Shown here piece by piece: positions 43,282 to 52,128 of a stretch of 64,000 nt of DNA. Origin of the DNA: Halobacteriovoraceae bacterium (GTDB lineage Bacteria > Bdellovibrionota > Bacteriovoracia > Bacteriovoracales > Bacteriovoracaceae); NCBI GenBank assembly GCA_002707495.1, contig PAMZ01000003.1, positions 1 to 64,000 on the forward strand, written 5' to 3'. A program made the position numbers and the translations under genes. A model generated the notes under the pieces. The model searched no databases and was not told the DNA's origin. It worked only from the letters and a program-made list of their open reading frames with translations. Numbering within the stretch: position 1 is the first letter of the stretch; every line of letters begins with the position of its first letter.

Positions 43282-44652
43282 ATGGCATCAGCGCCTTCAC
43301 CGTTTCCTTGGCATTATTTTGTACGATCTATTCGCGCAAGAATTGTGTTAATCTTGCTATCTTCTCTACTTACGTTCACTGTCTGCATAGCTTTTGAAGA
43401 AAACAAATTCACAAAAGTCCTCATCATCATGGTGAGCCTCAGTGTAATCGCGATCCTCCAAGGTTTCTTTAGAATCATCCCATTTAGAAAAACATTGGCA
43501 AAAATTGATGAGATTCAAGTCCAACTTCCTCACAATAAAAAACTCAATATCATCTATCAAAAAAATGAGTGGATCCTCATTCAAGAGATGTTGAAACTAA
43601 CTGAAAAATATATACGAGAACAAAATGAATATATAACGGCTCAAGAACTCCAGAGCCATCTCATTTTAGAGTCAATTGCGGATCCGGTTCTCATCGTAGA
43701 CAGTTATCTAAATTGCAAGCAGTACAATTCACTGTTTAGGAATAAATTTGTTGGTGATAAAGAAATTAAAATCTTTAACGATGAAAAACTTTGGAAAATT
43801 TTTGATGATAAAATTCTATTGGATGTCTTTGAACAGGCCAAAACTCAAAAAGATGTCATACGTCTCAATGGTCATGCCATTGGTCATAAGTATTATGATA
43901 TCACCGTCACCCCCATCATAGATGAAAAAGAAGGAATAAAATTTAAACTCCTTGGGATATTTCACGATGTGACAGATTCAAAGCTCACTGAGAAAATGAG
44001 AGTGGACTTTGTTGCCAACGTCTCTCACGAAATCAGAACTCCTTTAACTTCGATAAAAGGATTTGCTCAACTTCTACTGGCGCAAAAAGACAATTGCCCA
44101 CCGGCACTCATTCCAGCTCTAGAGAGAATCAATTATAATACGGAAAGACTAAAGGATCTTTTTGATAATCTCCTTAAGCTTTCTGTTATTGAGTCAAGGT
44201 ATTCACTGGATGTTGTTGAACTTGATTTTAAATCTATGGTGCAGTCGATAAAGGCTAGTCTTCAGGCAAAATATCACGGACGAAAAATTGAAGTTGATAT
44301 TCAAAATGCCTCTGCGATTTATGGAGATAAAAAGCTTCTTGAGCAAGTCTTTACAAATTTAATGGATAATTCCATCAAGTATAATAAAAACCAGTCCACT
44401 TACCTTAGGTTAAATTCAGAGAACAATACCATTACCTTGCAAGATAATGGTCCTGGAATTTCCGAGAATGATCTCAAGCGGATTTTTGAGCGCTTCTACC
44501 GGGTTCAAAACATCTCATCTCAACAAGTGGAAGGTACTGGTCTTGGATTAAGTATTGTCAAACACATCATAAACAAGCACAATGGAATGATTGAGGTTGA
44601 AAGTAAAATTGGTGAAGGGACCACCTTTAAAATTCATTTACCTCAATCATAA
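43282..44652 (+). CDS. PhoR-like sensor histidine kinase
   Basis: 456 aa: two close membrane helices (residues 20-65) with almost no periplasmic loop, a PAS-like domain (about 125-230), the dimerisation helix with the phosphorylated His249 in VANVSHEIRTPL, and an HATPase domain with FTNLMDNSIKYN, DNGPGI and GTGLGLSIV. The minimal periplasmic part means it senses within the membrane or through the PAS domain or a partner. Cognate to the adjacent regulator. Confidence 0.93.
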   Translation: MASAPSPFPWHYFVRSIRARIVLILLSSLLTFTVCIAFEENKFTKVLIIMVSLSVIAILQGFFRIIPFRKTLAKIDEIQVQLPHNKKLNIIYQKNEWILIQEMLKLTEKYIREQNEYITAQELQSHLILESIADPVLIVDSYLNCKQYNSLFRNKFVGDKEIKIFNDEKLWKIFDDKILLDVFEQAKTQKDVIRLNGHAIGHKYYDITVTPIIDEKEGIKFKLLGIFHDVTDSKLTEKMRVDFVANVSHEIRTPLTSIKGFAQLLLAQKDNCPPALIPALERINYNTERLKDLFDNLLKLSVIESRYSLDVVELDFKSMVQSIKASLQAKYHGRKIEVDIQNASAIYGDKKLLEQVFTNLMDNSIKYNKNQSTYLRLNSENNTITLQDNGPGISENDLKRIFERFYRVQNISSQQVEGTGLGLSIVKHIINKHNGMIEVESKIGEGTTFKIHLPQS

Positions 44653-44656
44653 AATC

Positions 44657-45376
44657 ATGCTGTATAAAATTAGATATCTTCTTTATTGTATTAGCGTCGC
44701 ACTTACAATGTTTAGCGTAGTGCCGTTCTTTATTTTGAGACCGTTTAATCCCAAAAACACGCGACTCTTCTTTATTGTTTATCAAAAAGTTGCCAAATAC
44801 CTTCTAAATATTCACCTTCATATTGAAAACAAAGAAATTCTCCAAAATAATGATCCTGCTGTTCTCGTTGGCAACCATCAACATAATCTTGATGTCATTA
44901 CTGTCTGCCCCCTCTATCAAAGTCTAATTGTGGTTTTAGGTAAGTTTGAGTTAGGTTTGATCCCTATATTTGGACAATTTTTTACCCTTGGAGGAAATAT
45001 CCTCGTAAAAAGAGGTAATCGTAAAAAAGCAATGGCTTCAATGGAAAAGCTAGAAAAGAAGATCAATTCACAAGGTTTAAAAGTATTGGTCTTCCCAGAA
45101 GGTCATCGAAACAGAGAAAAGGAACTTAGGCCCTTTAAAAAAGGTGCCTATTATACAGCGATAAAGACTAATGCCCCCTTAATACCTTTTTCAGTATCAC
45201 AATTTGTAGTTCACCGATGGCCGCTTAAAGGTTTTGAAAGACTCGATATTTATCTTAAAGTTCATGAGCCTATAAGCGTTGAGGGTAAAACAACTAAGGA
45301 CATTCCTGAACTGATCCAAGTGACTCGTCAAAAAATTGAAGAAGGAATACGAGATTTAAATCGCCATTATCAGTAA
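44657..45376 (+). CDS. plsC: 1-acyl-sn-glycerol-3-phosphate acyltransferase
   Basis: Adds the second acyl chain to make phosphatidic acid at the inner membrane. 239 aa from the ATG at 44657, 4 bp after the kinase stop. N-terminal membrane helix, HX4D box NHQHNLD (His74, Asp79), FPEGHRNR motif and APLIPFSV. Overlaps the convergent TPR gene by 7 bp. Confidence 0.92.
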   Translation: MLYKIRYLLYCISVALTMFSVVPFFILRPFNPKNTRLFFIVYQKVAKYLLNIHLHIENKEILQNNDPAVLVGNHQHNLDVITVCPLYQSLIVVLGKFELGLIPIFGQFFTLGGNILVKRGNRKKAMASMEKLEKKINSQGLKVLVFPEGHRNREKELRPFKKGAYYTAIKTNAPLIPFSVSQFVVHRWPLKGFERLDIYLKVHEPISVEGKTTKDIPELIQVTRQKIEEGIRDLNRHYQ

Positions 45377-46974
45377 ATATAATCTAAGTTAAGGGTTGTT
45401 ACTGACTGGGTGTAAACATCAGAATCATCTCCTGTTTGACTCCCCATAGAGTAGTCTAAAGTGAGATAGTATTTCCTTGATAATTTTCTCGCAATATTCA
45501 CCCCAAAAGTTGATAGATTCGTCGCTGCTCGAGTCGAGTCATCAAAGTAGTCCGTATTAACATTACTAAAATATAATGTCGGACTTACGATTTGAATCTG
45601 TGAAAAAATAAAGTCAAATCTTGTGGTGAGTGCATTATTATTTGATGTTTGGCTAGCCTCATCCGCATATATATTATTTGCGTATTGACCAAAAAAGAAA
45701 ATCGTAAAACTTTTAGTAAGAAAGATTTGTTCATAACCAAGGGAAGTCGTCGTTAAATCCGAAGAATCTAATACTGCTTCAGTGGTGGCATATCTTAGTC
45801 TTAAAGTTGAAGGGTTGTTTTTCGAAAACTCTAATTGGGTTGAAAGTGTCACCCCAGTAATGGTACTGCTCTCTTCCAAAGTATCGTCAGCATCTGCGTC
45901 ATCAGCATTATAAGTATAATCAAAGTCCGTAAAAACAGTTGCCGGCGAGCCGTTATACATGAATTCATAATTTGTTCTCAGTGCTGCTGTATAGAAGTAA
46001 CTATTAAATGGTTTTATGCTTGCTGAGTCGGTTAAATAATTAGTGTAAGAAGCGGTAAATTCTGGAGTGTATGAGAAAAAAGAGTTTGGATAGATTGAAT
46101 ATCTTCCAAAAGCTCCCATCGTATAATAAGGAGCAGAATAGTCCTCAGCATTTGACGAGGATTTATCGTCATCTGTCAGCGTAGTCACATTATCGTTAAG
46201 ACCATAAAGACCATTAACCCTAAGAAAATAAGGAGGTCGCGCCGTTAGTCTTCCGTTTCTCATTCTGAATAATATTAATTCATATTTTCTCTGAAGCTTT
46301 TCAATTTTATCTTTGATAGTGGAAGCAAGAGCGCTCTCTTTGTCCCAAGCTAATGCTTTTTCATATTGTGGGATAACATAGTCCTTAACCCCGTTATAGA
46401 CATCTGGTTGACGTTCAACTTGTTTGAGATAAACATCTCCCACCTGCATTCTGGCCGCCTGGACGACTTGGCCCTTTTCTTCTTCCGGCAATTTCTCAAT
46501 GAGGTTATAAAAGCTTACAGCTTTTTTATACTGACGTAGTTCCTGAGAGATAAAACCAATATAATAAAGAGAAACTCCAACCTTATATTTGTTTTTGACT
46601 GATTTTTTGAAAGCGATTCTTGCTCTTTTATATTTCTCCGAGACATAGAGGACTTGCCCATATTCATAAAAAATATCTTTGGCATCATATTTTAGTCGAA
46701 TAGCTTCTTGAAAAAATTTCTCAGCTTGCTCAAATTCGTTCAACCTTGCGTAGCTCATCCCTTTCCAATAGAAAATTAATCCTTGTATTTCTTTACCTTT
46801 ATCGGAATTCTTATTTTGAAGTCTTCCTTGCAATTTATTGAGAACAACAATCACTTGTTCATATTGCCCTGATTGGTATTTTTCAAATACTTCTTTTACA
46901 ACGTCAGAGCTAGTTTCTGCCATTGATGTTAACGAGAATAAAACTAATGTCCACAGAATGATAAATTTCATCAA
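45370..46974 (-). CDS. TPR protein with C-terminal beta-barrel-like domain
   Basis: 534 aa: signal peptide (IILWTLVLFSLTSMA), five or so TPR-like helix pairs (residues 25-230: GLIFYWKGMSYARLNEFEQA, VSLYYIGFISQELRQYKKA), then from about residue 245 short alternating aromatic strands ending in TLNLDYIY with an aromatic terminus, as in outer-membrane barrels. TPR plus barrel is the plan of Slam-type surface-lipoprotein exporters and some polysaccharide exporters, but no DUF560 motif can be confirmed. It lies downstream of the FecR-domain gene, beyond a terminator. Confidence 0.65.
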   Translation of the reverse strand: MMKFIILWTLVLFSLTSMAETSSDVVKEVFEKYQSGQYEQVIVVLNKLQGRLQNKNSDKGKEIQGLIFYWKGMSYARLNEFEQAEKFFQEAIRLKYDAKDIFYEYGQVLYVSEKYKRARIAFKKSVKNKYKVGVSLYYIGFISQELRQYKKAVSFYNLIEKLPEEEKGQVVQAARMQVGDVYLKQVERQPDVYNGVKDYVIPQYEKALAWDKESALASTIKDKIEKLQRKYELILFRMRNGRLTARPPYFLRVNGLYGLNDNVTTLTDDDKSSSNAEDYSAPYYTMGAFGRYSIYPNSFFSYTPEFTASYTNYLTDSASIKPFNSYFYTAALRTNYEFMYNGSPATVFTDFDYTYNADDADADDTLEESSTITGVTLSTQLEFSKNNPSTLRLRYATTEAVLDSSDLTTTSLGYEQIFLTKSFTIFFFGQYANNIYADEASQTSNNNALTTRFDFIFSQIQIVSPTLYFSNVNTDYFDDSTRAATNLSTFGVNIARKLSRKYYLTLDYSMGSQTGDDSDVYTQSVTTLNLDYIY

Positions 46975-47036
46975 GTACCTTATAATCTAGAATCTATTGA
47001 AATTATAAGAGAAAATGAACAGATTTGTGAGTGCGG

Positions 47037-47067
47037 AAAAAAAAGGCCCCTCATTATAAGAGGAGCC
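47037..47067 (-). terminator. Terminator of the FecR-domain gene
   Basis: On the minus strand GGCTCCTC-TTATAAT-GAGGGGCC (one G-T pair; 47045-47067) is followed by eight T (47037-47044). Confidence 0.85.
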
Positions 47068-47080
47068 TTCTAGTACTTGA

Positions 47081-48628
47081 TTAATTTATATTTATTCTTA
47101 ACTTCGTTCGCCCGTTCCCTGCTGGTAATTTGGCTGGGTTATTGAAGTTCCCACCAGGTCCAGTAGAAGTTGGAGGTCCCTCTGTTGGCGGTCTATCCGG
47201 AAGTACTGGCACGCAGTTGGTACATAGCTGACCGTCCGCACTATCTTTTGAGCCATCAGCACTTGGAAATCTACCGCCATCATCAGGCTTAATGAGAGTT
47301 CCTGTTTCAATAACATCATCAGGTATCAAAGGAGCGGGTTCTTTAAAGCTTGTTTGATCATTAGATTCTCCAGCTTCCGAAGATTCCTGTTGCTTGAATT
47401 CTTCTTGAGAAGGTTGCTCAATTGACTCGCTGCTTGAACTACTATCATTTTGCTGTTGCTCTAAGTCTCCAGCAACGGCCCTTTGAACTTCAGGTGGTAA
47501 TTCAACTTTAGGGGCATCATCAAATGTTTGCATTTGATCTACTGGTTGAATATCTGTTCCCATACCAGGTATAACTGCAAGCTTCCCATCACTCGTTTCT
47601 GTTACGAATGATCCATCAGAAGTAATATTAATTTGCTCAGGTGGAATATACTCCCCCGCCGCATTAACATCACCCATGGAAGAGGAAACCCACTCACCAG
47701 TGTTTGAATCAAAAACGGCATCATTAGCTGGCTGAATCACGGCTCCTGTTTCAACGTGAACCATAACTCCATCAGCAGGCTTCTCATCTAATCCGTCTTT
47801 GAAACCTTTTGAGGCCTTAACATCTATTTCTTCTTTTGGTACTTCAGTCACATTAATTTTAGTAACTTTCTTAATCTCTTCTTTTAAAGCTTTCGGATCA
47901 CTGGCGACAACATCACCTGATAAACCAGGAGGAACCGGAGAACGCTTTGCTTTAGCTTTTTTCACATTAGATTCTGCTAGATTCACGTTTGCCATGAGCT
48001 TAGAGAATTGCTTACTATTCATTTTTGCAGGTAGAGTTGGTTTCGGTTTATTTCTCATGGCCACCGAAACTTGTCCTGGAACGATTTTTCGACCTGCATT
48101 AACGACTCTTTCCAAGTCTCTTACTGCTCCTTTAGGAAGTTTATTAAAAACAATCGAGCCTTCAAAGAGAACTGTTGTTGTATTTCCTGTTTTCCTATTG
48201 GTGGAAAACATAAAATCTGTTCCTCGAACACCCATGACTGCATTTTTAGATTTTACGAAGAGCTTGGATTTTTCTTTATCCATTTGGAGGTAATCTTTTG
48301 TAACCTTAGATCTGATTTTACCGGTTAAAACATTGATGACTCCTGCGTCTTTTTTACTAAATTTTTCAATTTTTAGTTCTGACTTAGGCCCAACGTTCAT
48401 TGAAGATTTGTCGATAAAACTTAGCTTTACGAAACTCTTTGGTGCTGTCTTTATAATAGCACCCTCTTCAACCCACATACCTTTCTTTATGTTTTCAGTT
48501 TTTCCATCAGGACCAGTCACAGAAGCTGTTCCCCTTGAAAGTTTAACAATAGCAACGTTTTTCCCTCCTTGATTAGAGAAGGCACCGTAGCTAAACGCAA
48601 ACATCATAATTATCAGTAAATTCTTCAT
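47081..48628 (-). CDS. FecR-domain exported protein with Pro/Ser-rich tail
   Basis: 515 aa from the ATG at 48628 (GGGAG ahead), signal peptide NLLIIMMFAFSYGAFS. The FecR domain spans residues about 25-180: VAIVKLSRGTASVTGPDG, WVEEGAIIKTAPKSFVKLSF, VNVLTGKIRSKV-like INVLTGKIRSKV, and the typical VMGVRGTDFMFS. The second half is low-complexity and acidic, with Pro, Ser, Gln and Gly, and has a CTNC pair near the end. FecR domains bind carbohydrate or peptide at the envelope. It probably works with the TPR/barrel protein that follows. Confidence 0.8.
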   Translation of the reverse strand: MKNLLIIMMFAFSYGAFSNQGGKNVAIVKLSRGTASVTGPDGKTENIKKGMWVEEGAIIKTAPKSFVKLSFIDKSSMNVGPKSELKIEKFSKKDAGVINVLTGKIRSKVTKDYLQMDKEKSKLFVKSKNAVMGVRGTDFMFSTNRKTGNTTTVLFEGSIVFNKLPKGAVRDLERVVNAGRKIVPGQVSVAMRNKPKPTLPAKMNSKQFSKLMANVNLAESNVKKAKAKRSPVPPGLSGDVVASDPKALKEEIKKVTKINVTEVPKEEIDVKASKGFKDGLDEKPADGVMVHVETGAVIQPANDAVFDSNTGEWVSSSMGDVNAAGEYIPPEQINITSDGSFVTETSDGKLAVIPGMGTDIQPVDQMQTFDDAPKVELPPEVQRAVAGDLEQQQNDSSSSSESIEQPSQEEFKQQESSEAGESNDQTSFKEPAPLIPDDVIETGTLIKPDDGGRFPSADGSKDSADGQLCTNCVPVLPDRPPTEGPPTSTGPGGNFNNPAKLPAGNGRTKLRININ

Positions 48629-48751
48629 CCTATTACTCCCGATTATTGATCGGAAAAATGGCTTTAAATCTTCAGCTTTCATTCCCTTATTATGATAGTG
48701 AACACGAGCTTCCTGTCATTTCGCTGTATTTTCAAGCACTTAGAGGTATGA

Positions 48752-48773
48752 GAAAAAAGAGGAAAATACCTCT
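48752..48773 (-). terminator. Short terminator after the 48798 gene
   Basis: Minus strand AAGAGG-TATTTT-CCTCTT (48756-48773) running into a T-rich stretch. Short stem, moderate confidence. Confidence 0.5.
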
Positions 48774-48797
48774 TAGGCATTTATTTTTGGCATTAGC

Positions 48798-50705
48798 TTA
48801 AAAACTTAAGCAAATCTCAGGTGTTGCGGCAGCGGGATTAATTCCAAGTAACTGAATCCACCTTTTAGACTCTGAAGTCTTAGTGCTCTTAGGATAAACC
48901 TTTTGAAACACGCACAATGAGTAAAGCTCAGCAAACCACTCAGAGGGATTAAGAGTTGAATACAAACTGAGAAGTTTCTCTTTTTCTATAAATAAGGGGT
49001 CATTAGATTTAGTCGCAAGTTCTCGCCACTGTTTATATGTCTTTCCCCTAAAGCTTGCAGACTCAATAAAAGTGGTTCGCCTTAACTCCTCCTCTCTAGC
49101 TGCTTTTAAGTAAAGACTCTTAATGGAACCTGACTCTGTTTTCCAGTCCATCTGTTCAGCTAAAGCAGAGTAATCATAAGGGAGTGAATGAGCCACTTCA
49201 TGTGAAAGCGAATGAATCAAAAGGGGAACTAAGTAGGAATTAATAAAGTTCTTATATTGCGCTCCTTTAAAATTTCTTTGTCTTTGACTATTAACAAAGC
49301 TTAAAAGTTTTTTAGGATCGTAATTTAGAGTTTTAACGCCTTTAACATAATTGAAAAAATTATTGTCTCCTTTGGAGATATTTAAGCTAGCTGCTCTTAA
49401 AAAAATTATATTTTTTAAAGGTAAACTCAGCTTTTGAATTAACTGTTTTAGGACTTCGAGCACCAAGACCTCGTGATAATATCCATCTTCTTGCACAAAT
49501 TTCAAGTTGGCCTTTAGCTGCTTCACGAGTTCACCGGGAGAAACTTGAGAAATATAATTATTTGCGAGAGGTACAGAGCCCCTAAACTCTGCAATTTTAA
49601 TTTTCCCAAGGGTTGAGTCCTCTAAATTTAGGACTCCATCATTGTCCCAATCTGCATCTTCTGGAGCCAGAATAATTTTGTTCGCCCCCTCTGATAAAGT
49701 AAAATCGCGAATACCATCCTGGTCAAAGTCGGAATATAAAATCGATTCATCAAGCTCAGCTTTAATAGCCAAAGATTGCAATTGTTCTCTTTCAGACTTA
49801 GTCATCATAACCTGGGGAACAATTTGATGAGAAAAATCAAATTTAGATAAACGAAAATTTTCAGGGAGCATAAATCCTGTCCATTTTGACGTCTCCTCCT
49901 TAAAGAAGTCCTTAAACTTCTGTAAAAGACTGAGTTCATCATCGCGATAACCAGCAGGGACTATCACCTCAACTTCGATGGATTTATTTTCAAGTCTTTG
50001 TTTGAGATCTTCAACATGAAGGCCCCCGATAATGACGACAGGATCTCTTTCAATATTTTCTAATATTATTTTTTCAAAATTCTTATTTCGCTCTTTTAAG
50101 AGCCTTTCAAATTCACCTAAAGAATTTATCACCCCGGACTTGGAGAACTTGATTGGATCGTGATCTGGACCTAAGTCGGGATAGACCTCTTTTAACTTTC
50201 TTTGATAAAGACTAAATCTCTCTTCATCTCCAACTTGCTTGAGCTCTGTTAATTTTTGATAAAACCCAAAAAAGCCTCGCATATCCGAGGCTGATTTAAG
50301 ATGTTTTTTAACGAGGTTTAAATTATCTCCACATAATACTTTAAGCTTTGAAAATCTTGCTTTTAACTTCATCGGGATAGGGGCCAGAATATTTTCATAT
50401 TGGGAGGACTTAAGATTTGCCTTTAAGCTTTTTAAATTCCAACCATTATAAATTTCGTCGAAATTCTCTGAAAGCTCCCCCTCGCACCCCTCTGCAATGA
50501 CTAAGTCCAATTTGTTTTCCTGTTTAAGCTTAACTAATTTGAGATAGATATCTTTTTGATTCTCAAACTGAGGGATTTGCATCGCCTTTTCAATATTCAA
50601 AGTTTTTGTTTGTGGAGTGAGATGCCATTGTTTAATCAATACGACACGATTTTTTTCAGACGAACATGAACTTATTAAAATAAAAATGCAACACATCCAC
50701 TTCAT
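48798..50705 (-). CDS. Lipoprotein fusing a ChaN/TraB-like domain, Ca-binding repeats and a metalloprotease domain
   Basis: 635 aa with lipobox ISSCSS (Cys14). Residues 20-250 resemble the EreA/ChaN/TraB superfamily: an early His in QWHLTP, LDLVIAEGCEGE, and VVIIGGLHVEDL (His230). Two Ca-binding loops follow, DFDQDG (326-331) and DWDNDG (352-357), as in thrombospondin type 3 or dockerin repeats. The C-terminal domain has HEVAH (502-506) and a downstream SEWFAEL with Glu593 as likely third zinc ligand. This combination is not one I recognise as a named family. It is coupled by ATGA to endonuclease I. Confidence 0.7.
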   Translation of the reverse strand: MKWMCCIFILISSCSSEKNRVVLIKQWHLTPQTKTLNIEKAMQIPQFENQKDIYLKLVKLKQENKLDLVIAEGCEGELSENFDEIYNGWNLKSLKANLKSSQYENILAPIPMKLKARFSKLKVLCGDNLNLVKKHLKSASDMRGFFGFYQKLTELKQVGDEERFSLYQRKLKEVYPDLGPDHDPIKFSKSGVINSLGEFERLLKERNKNFEKIILENIERDPVVIIGGLHVEDLKQRLENKSIEVEVIVPAGYRDDELSLLQKFKDFFKEETSKWTGFMLPENFRLSKFDFSHQIVPQVMMTKSEREQLQSLAIKAELDESILYSDFDQDGIRDFTLSEGANKIILAPEDADWDNDGVLNLEDSTLGKIKIAEFRGSVPLANNYISQVSPGELVKQLKANLKFVQEDGYYHEVLVLEVLKQLIQKLSLPLKNIIFLRAASLNISKGDNNFFNYVKGVKTLNYDPKKLLSFVNSQRQRNFKGAQYKNFINSYLVPLLIHSLSHEVAHSLPYDYSALAEQMDWKTESGSIKSLYLKAAREEELRRTTFIESASFRGKTYKQWRELATKSNDPLFIEKEKLLSLYSTLNPSEWFAELYSLCVFQKVYPKSTKTSESKRWIQLLGINPAAATPEICLSF

Positions 50706-51379
50706 TTTTTACACCTCTCTAGGAGAATATCATTTTCCAAACCTGAATTAAGCTTTATAGAGGCATACCGATCACATTCTTCTTTATCCACTGGATCTAG
50801 CTTATCCCACGCTTCAAACAATTTCTGATTTTTTCTAGAGATAATCCCACGTCCTGGATAGGTTTTATTCATATAAAAATATATTCGAGAAATATCCCCT
50901 CTTATTTGCTTTGCAGGCATAACCTTTCTTTCCTTGAGAAAAAAGCCATTACATAATTCTTCTCCACCAATAAATTGTGCAAAAGAGTAATTCGAACGAA
51001 GAGCATTAATGCTTCCCACAGAGGGAACTAGGTTATAAGGGTTTCCCTCCATTTCGCTAAATTCTTGATCCTTTTTTCGAGCACATTTACGAGGACTCTT
51101 GCTTTTTTTCCCGCAGATCTTCTTGTGTTCTCTCCAACTAATAAATGACTGACCAAAGGCATGCGCAGGAACGATATGCTCCCACTCCAATCTCCCTCTT
51201 CTCTTCTTATACTTTTTAGAGAAGACATCACAGGATTTATGATCAATGCTTTTTGCCTGAAACTGACATTGACAATAAAAGGTCTTTTCTTTCTTTTGAT
51301 AAATTTTCCCTTTAAGCATGGTCTTTGCCTGGGAAAAAGTCATTGAATAACCTTGAAGGGAAAAACTGAGAAAAAACAA
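50702..51379 (-). CDS. endA: Endonuclease I (EndA/Dns family), exported
   Basis: Periplasmic or secreted non-specific DNase. The His-Me finger core EWEHIVPA, then MEGNPYNLVPSVGSINALRS and RGDISRIYFYM are diagnostic. About 225 aa. The only conventional start is a TTG at 51379 that leaves a clipped signal peptide with no ribosome site. Seven codons earlier an ATT at 51400 would give IKLPVLTLLFFLSFSLQG, a full signal peptide, behind AGGATA. An in-frame TAA lies just above. DNA degradation in the periplasm or in prey is the likely role. Confidence 0.9.
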   Translation of the reverse strand: MFFLSFSLQGYSMTFSQAKTMLKGKIYQKKEKTFYCQCQFQAKSIDHKSCDVFSKKYKKRRGRLEWEHIVPAHAFGQSFISWREHKKICGKKSKSPRKCARKKDQEFSEMEGNPYNLVPSVGSINALRSNYSFAQFIGGEELCNGFFLKERKVMPAKQIRGDISRIYFYMNKTYPGRGIISRKNQKLFEAWDKLDPVDKEECDRYASIKLNSGLENDILLERCKK

Positions 51380-51486
51380 CGTAAGTACTGGTAATTTAAT
51401 GCTTCTATCCTGTCTAATTTATTGACGCTTGCAGAATATTTTACACCGAAACAGACTCTGAATTCAATCTGAAGCATACTAGGAAT

Positions 51487-52128
51487 ATGAGATTGTTACC
51501 CTTCATTTTACTATTTATCTCTGTTTCAGCTGCTGCCGAAGTTTTAAATTATAAGAATTTAAACGCAGTGGCCTCTCTGATTTGCCAGGAAGTCCAGAAT
51601 GCCATGAGCGCCCCTGGTGCCGAAAGTTCAGATCAGCTTAAAATAGTCTCTAAATTTAAACAAGATAAATCTATCACTGGTGAGTCTCAATTTGAAATTG
51701 AACTTAGTGGGACTTGCAATGCCGCCCTTTACTTGAATCAAGACAAGATTGAATTAAGTTCTCTTGGTCAGGAAATTAATTTGTCTTTTCACAGTAACAA
51801 AAATAAGTCTAAAGGTAGCGTAGGCTTTTATAAAGTAGAAGTGACCTATAACAAGAAAAATATAGAAAGAATTGAACTCACAAACACACTATTGGGTTCA
51901 ACTCGAATTATCGAAATAGAGTCAGCTCAGTGGAGTCCAAATAATATGATCTTTACAACTAAACCCATTAAACTCAAATTAAAAAATGGATTGGAAATCA
52001 GTGAACAAAACTCTATTCTTCAAGTGGGATCAAACTTAAAGGTTCATAATTTGTGGAACTTCGAATCATTTTCATGTGGTTCTAAGCTTAAACGAGAAGT
52101 ATGTTCCAAACTGATAAATCTAATCTAG
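51487..52128 (+). CDS. Exported protein of unknown function
   Basis: 213 aa, signal peptide LLPFILLFISVSAAA. Four cysteines (LICQEV, GTCNAA, FSCGSK, EVCSKL) suggest disulfides. The body is beta-rich with no recognised family. Divergent from endonuclease I. Shares a CTAG stop palindrome with the convergent symporter gene. Confidence 0.6.
   Translation: MRLLPFILLFISVSAAAEVLNYKNLNAVASLICQEVQNAMSAPGAESSDQLKIVSKFKQDKSITGESQFEIELSGTCNAALYLNQDKIELSSLGQEINLSFHSNKNKSKGSVGFYKVEVTYNKKNIERIELTNTLLGSTRIIEIESAQWSPNNMIFTTKPIKLKLKNGLEISEQNSILQVGSNLKVHNLWNFESFSCGSKLKREVCSKLINLI

Noticed and set aside
47799-48293. Plus-strand 164-codon ORF
   Set aside because: It is antisense to the strongly supported FecR domain, without promoter or ribosome site; its length comes from the base composition of that gene.
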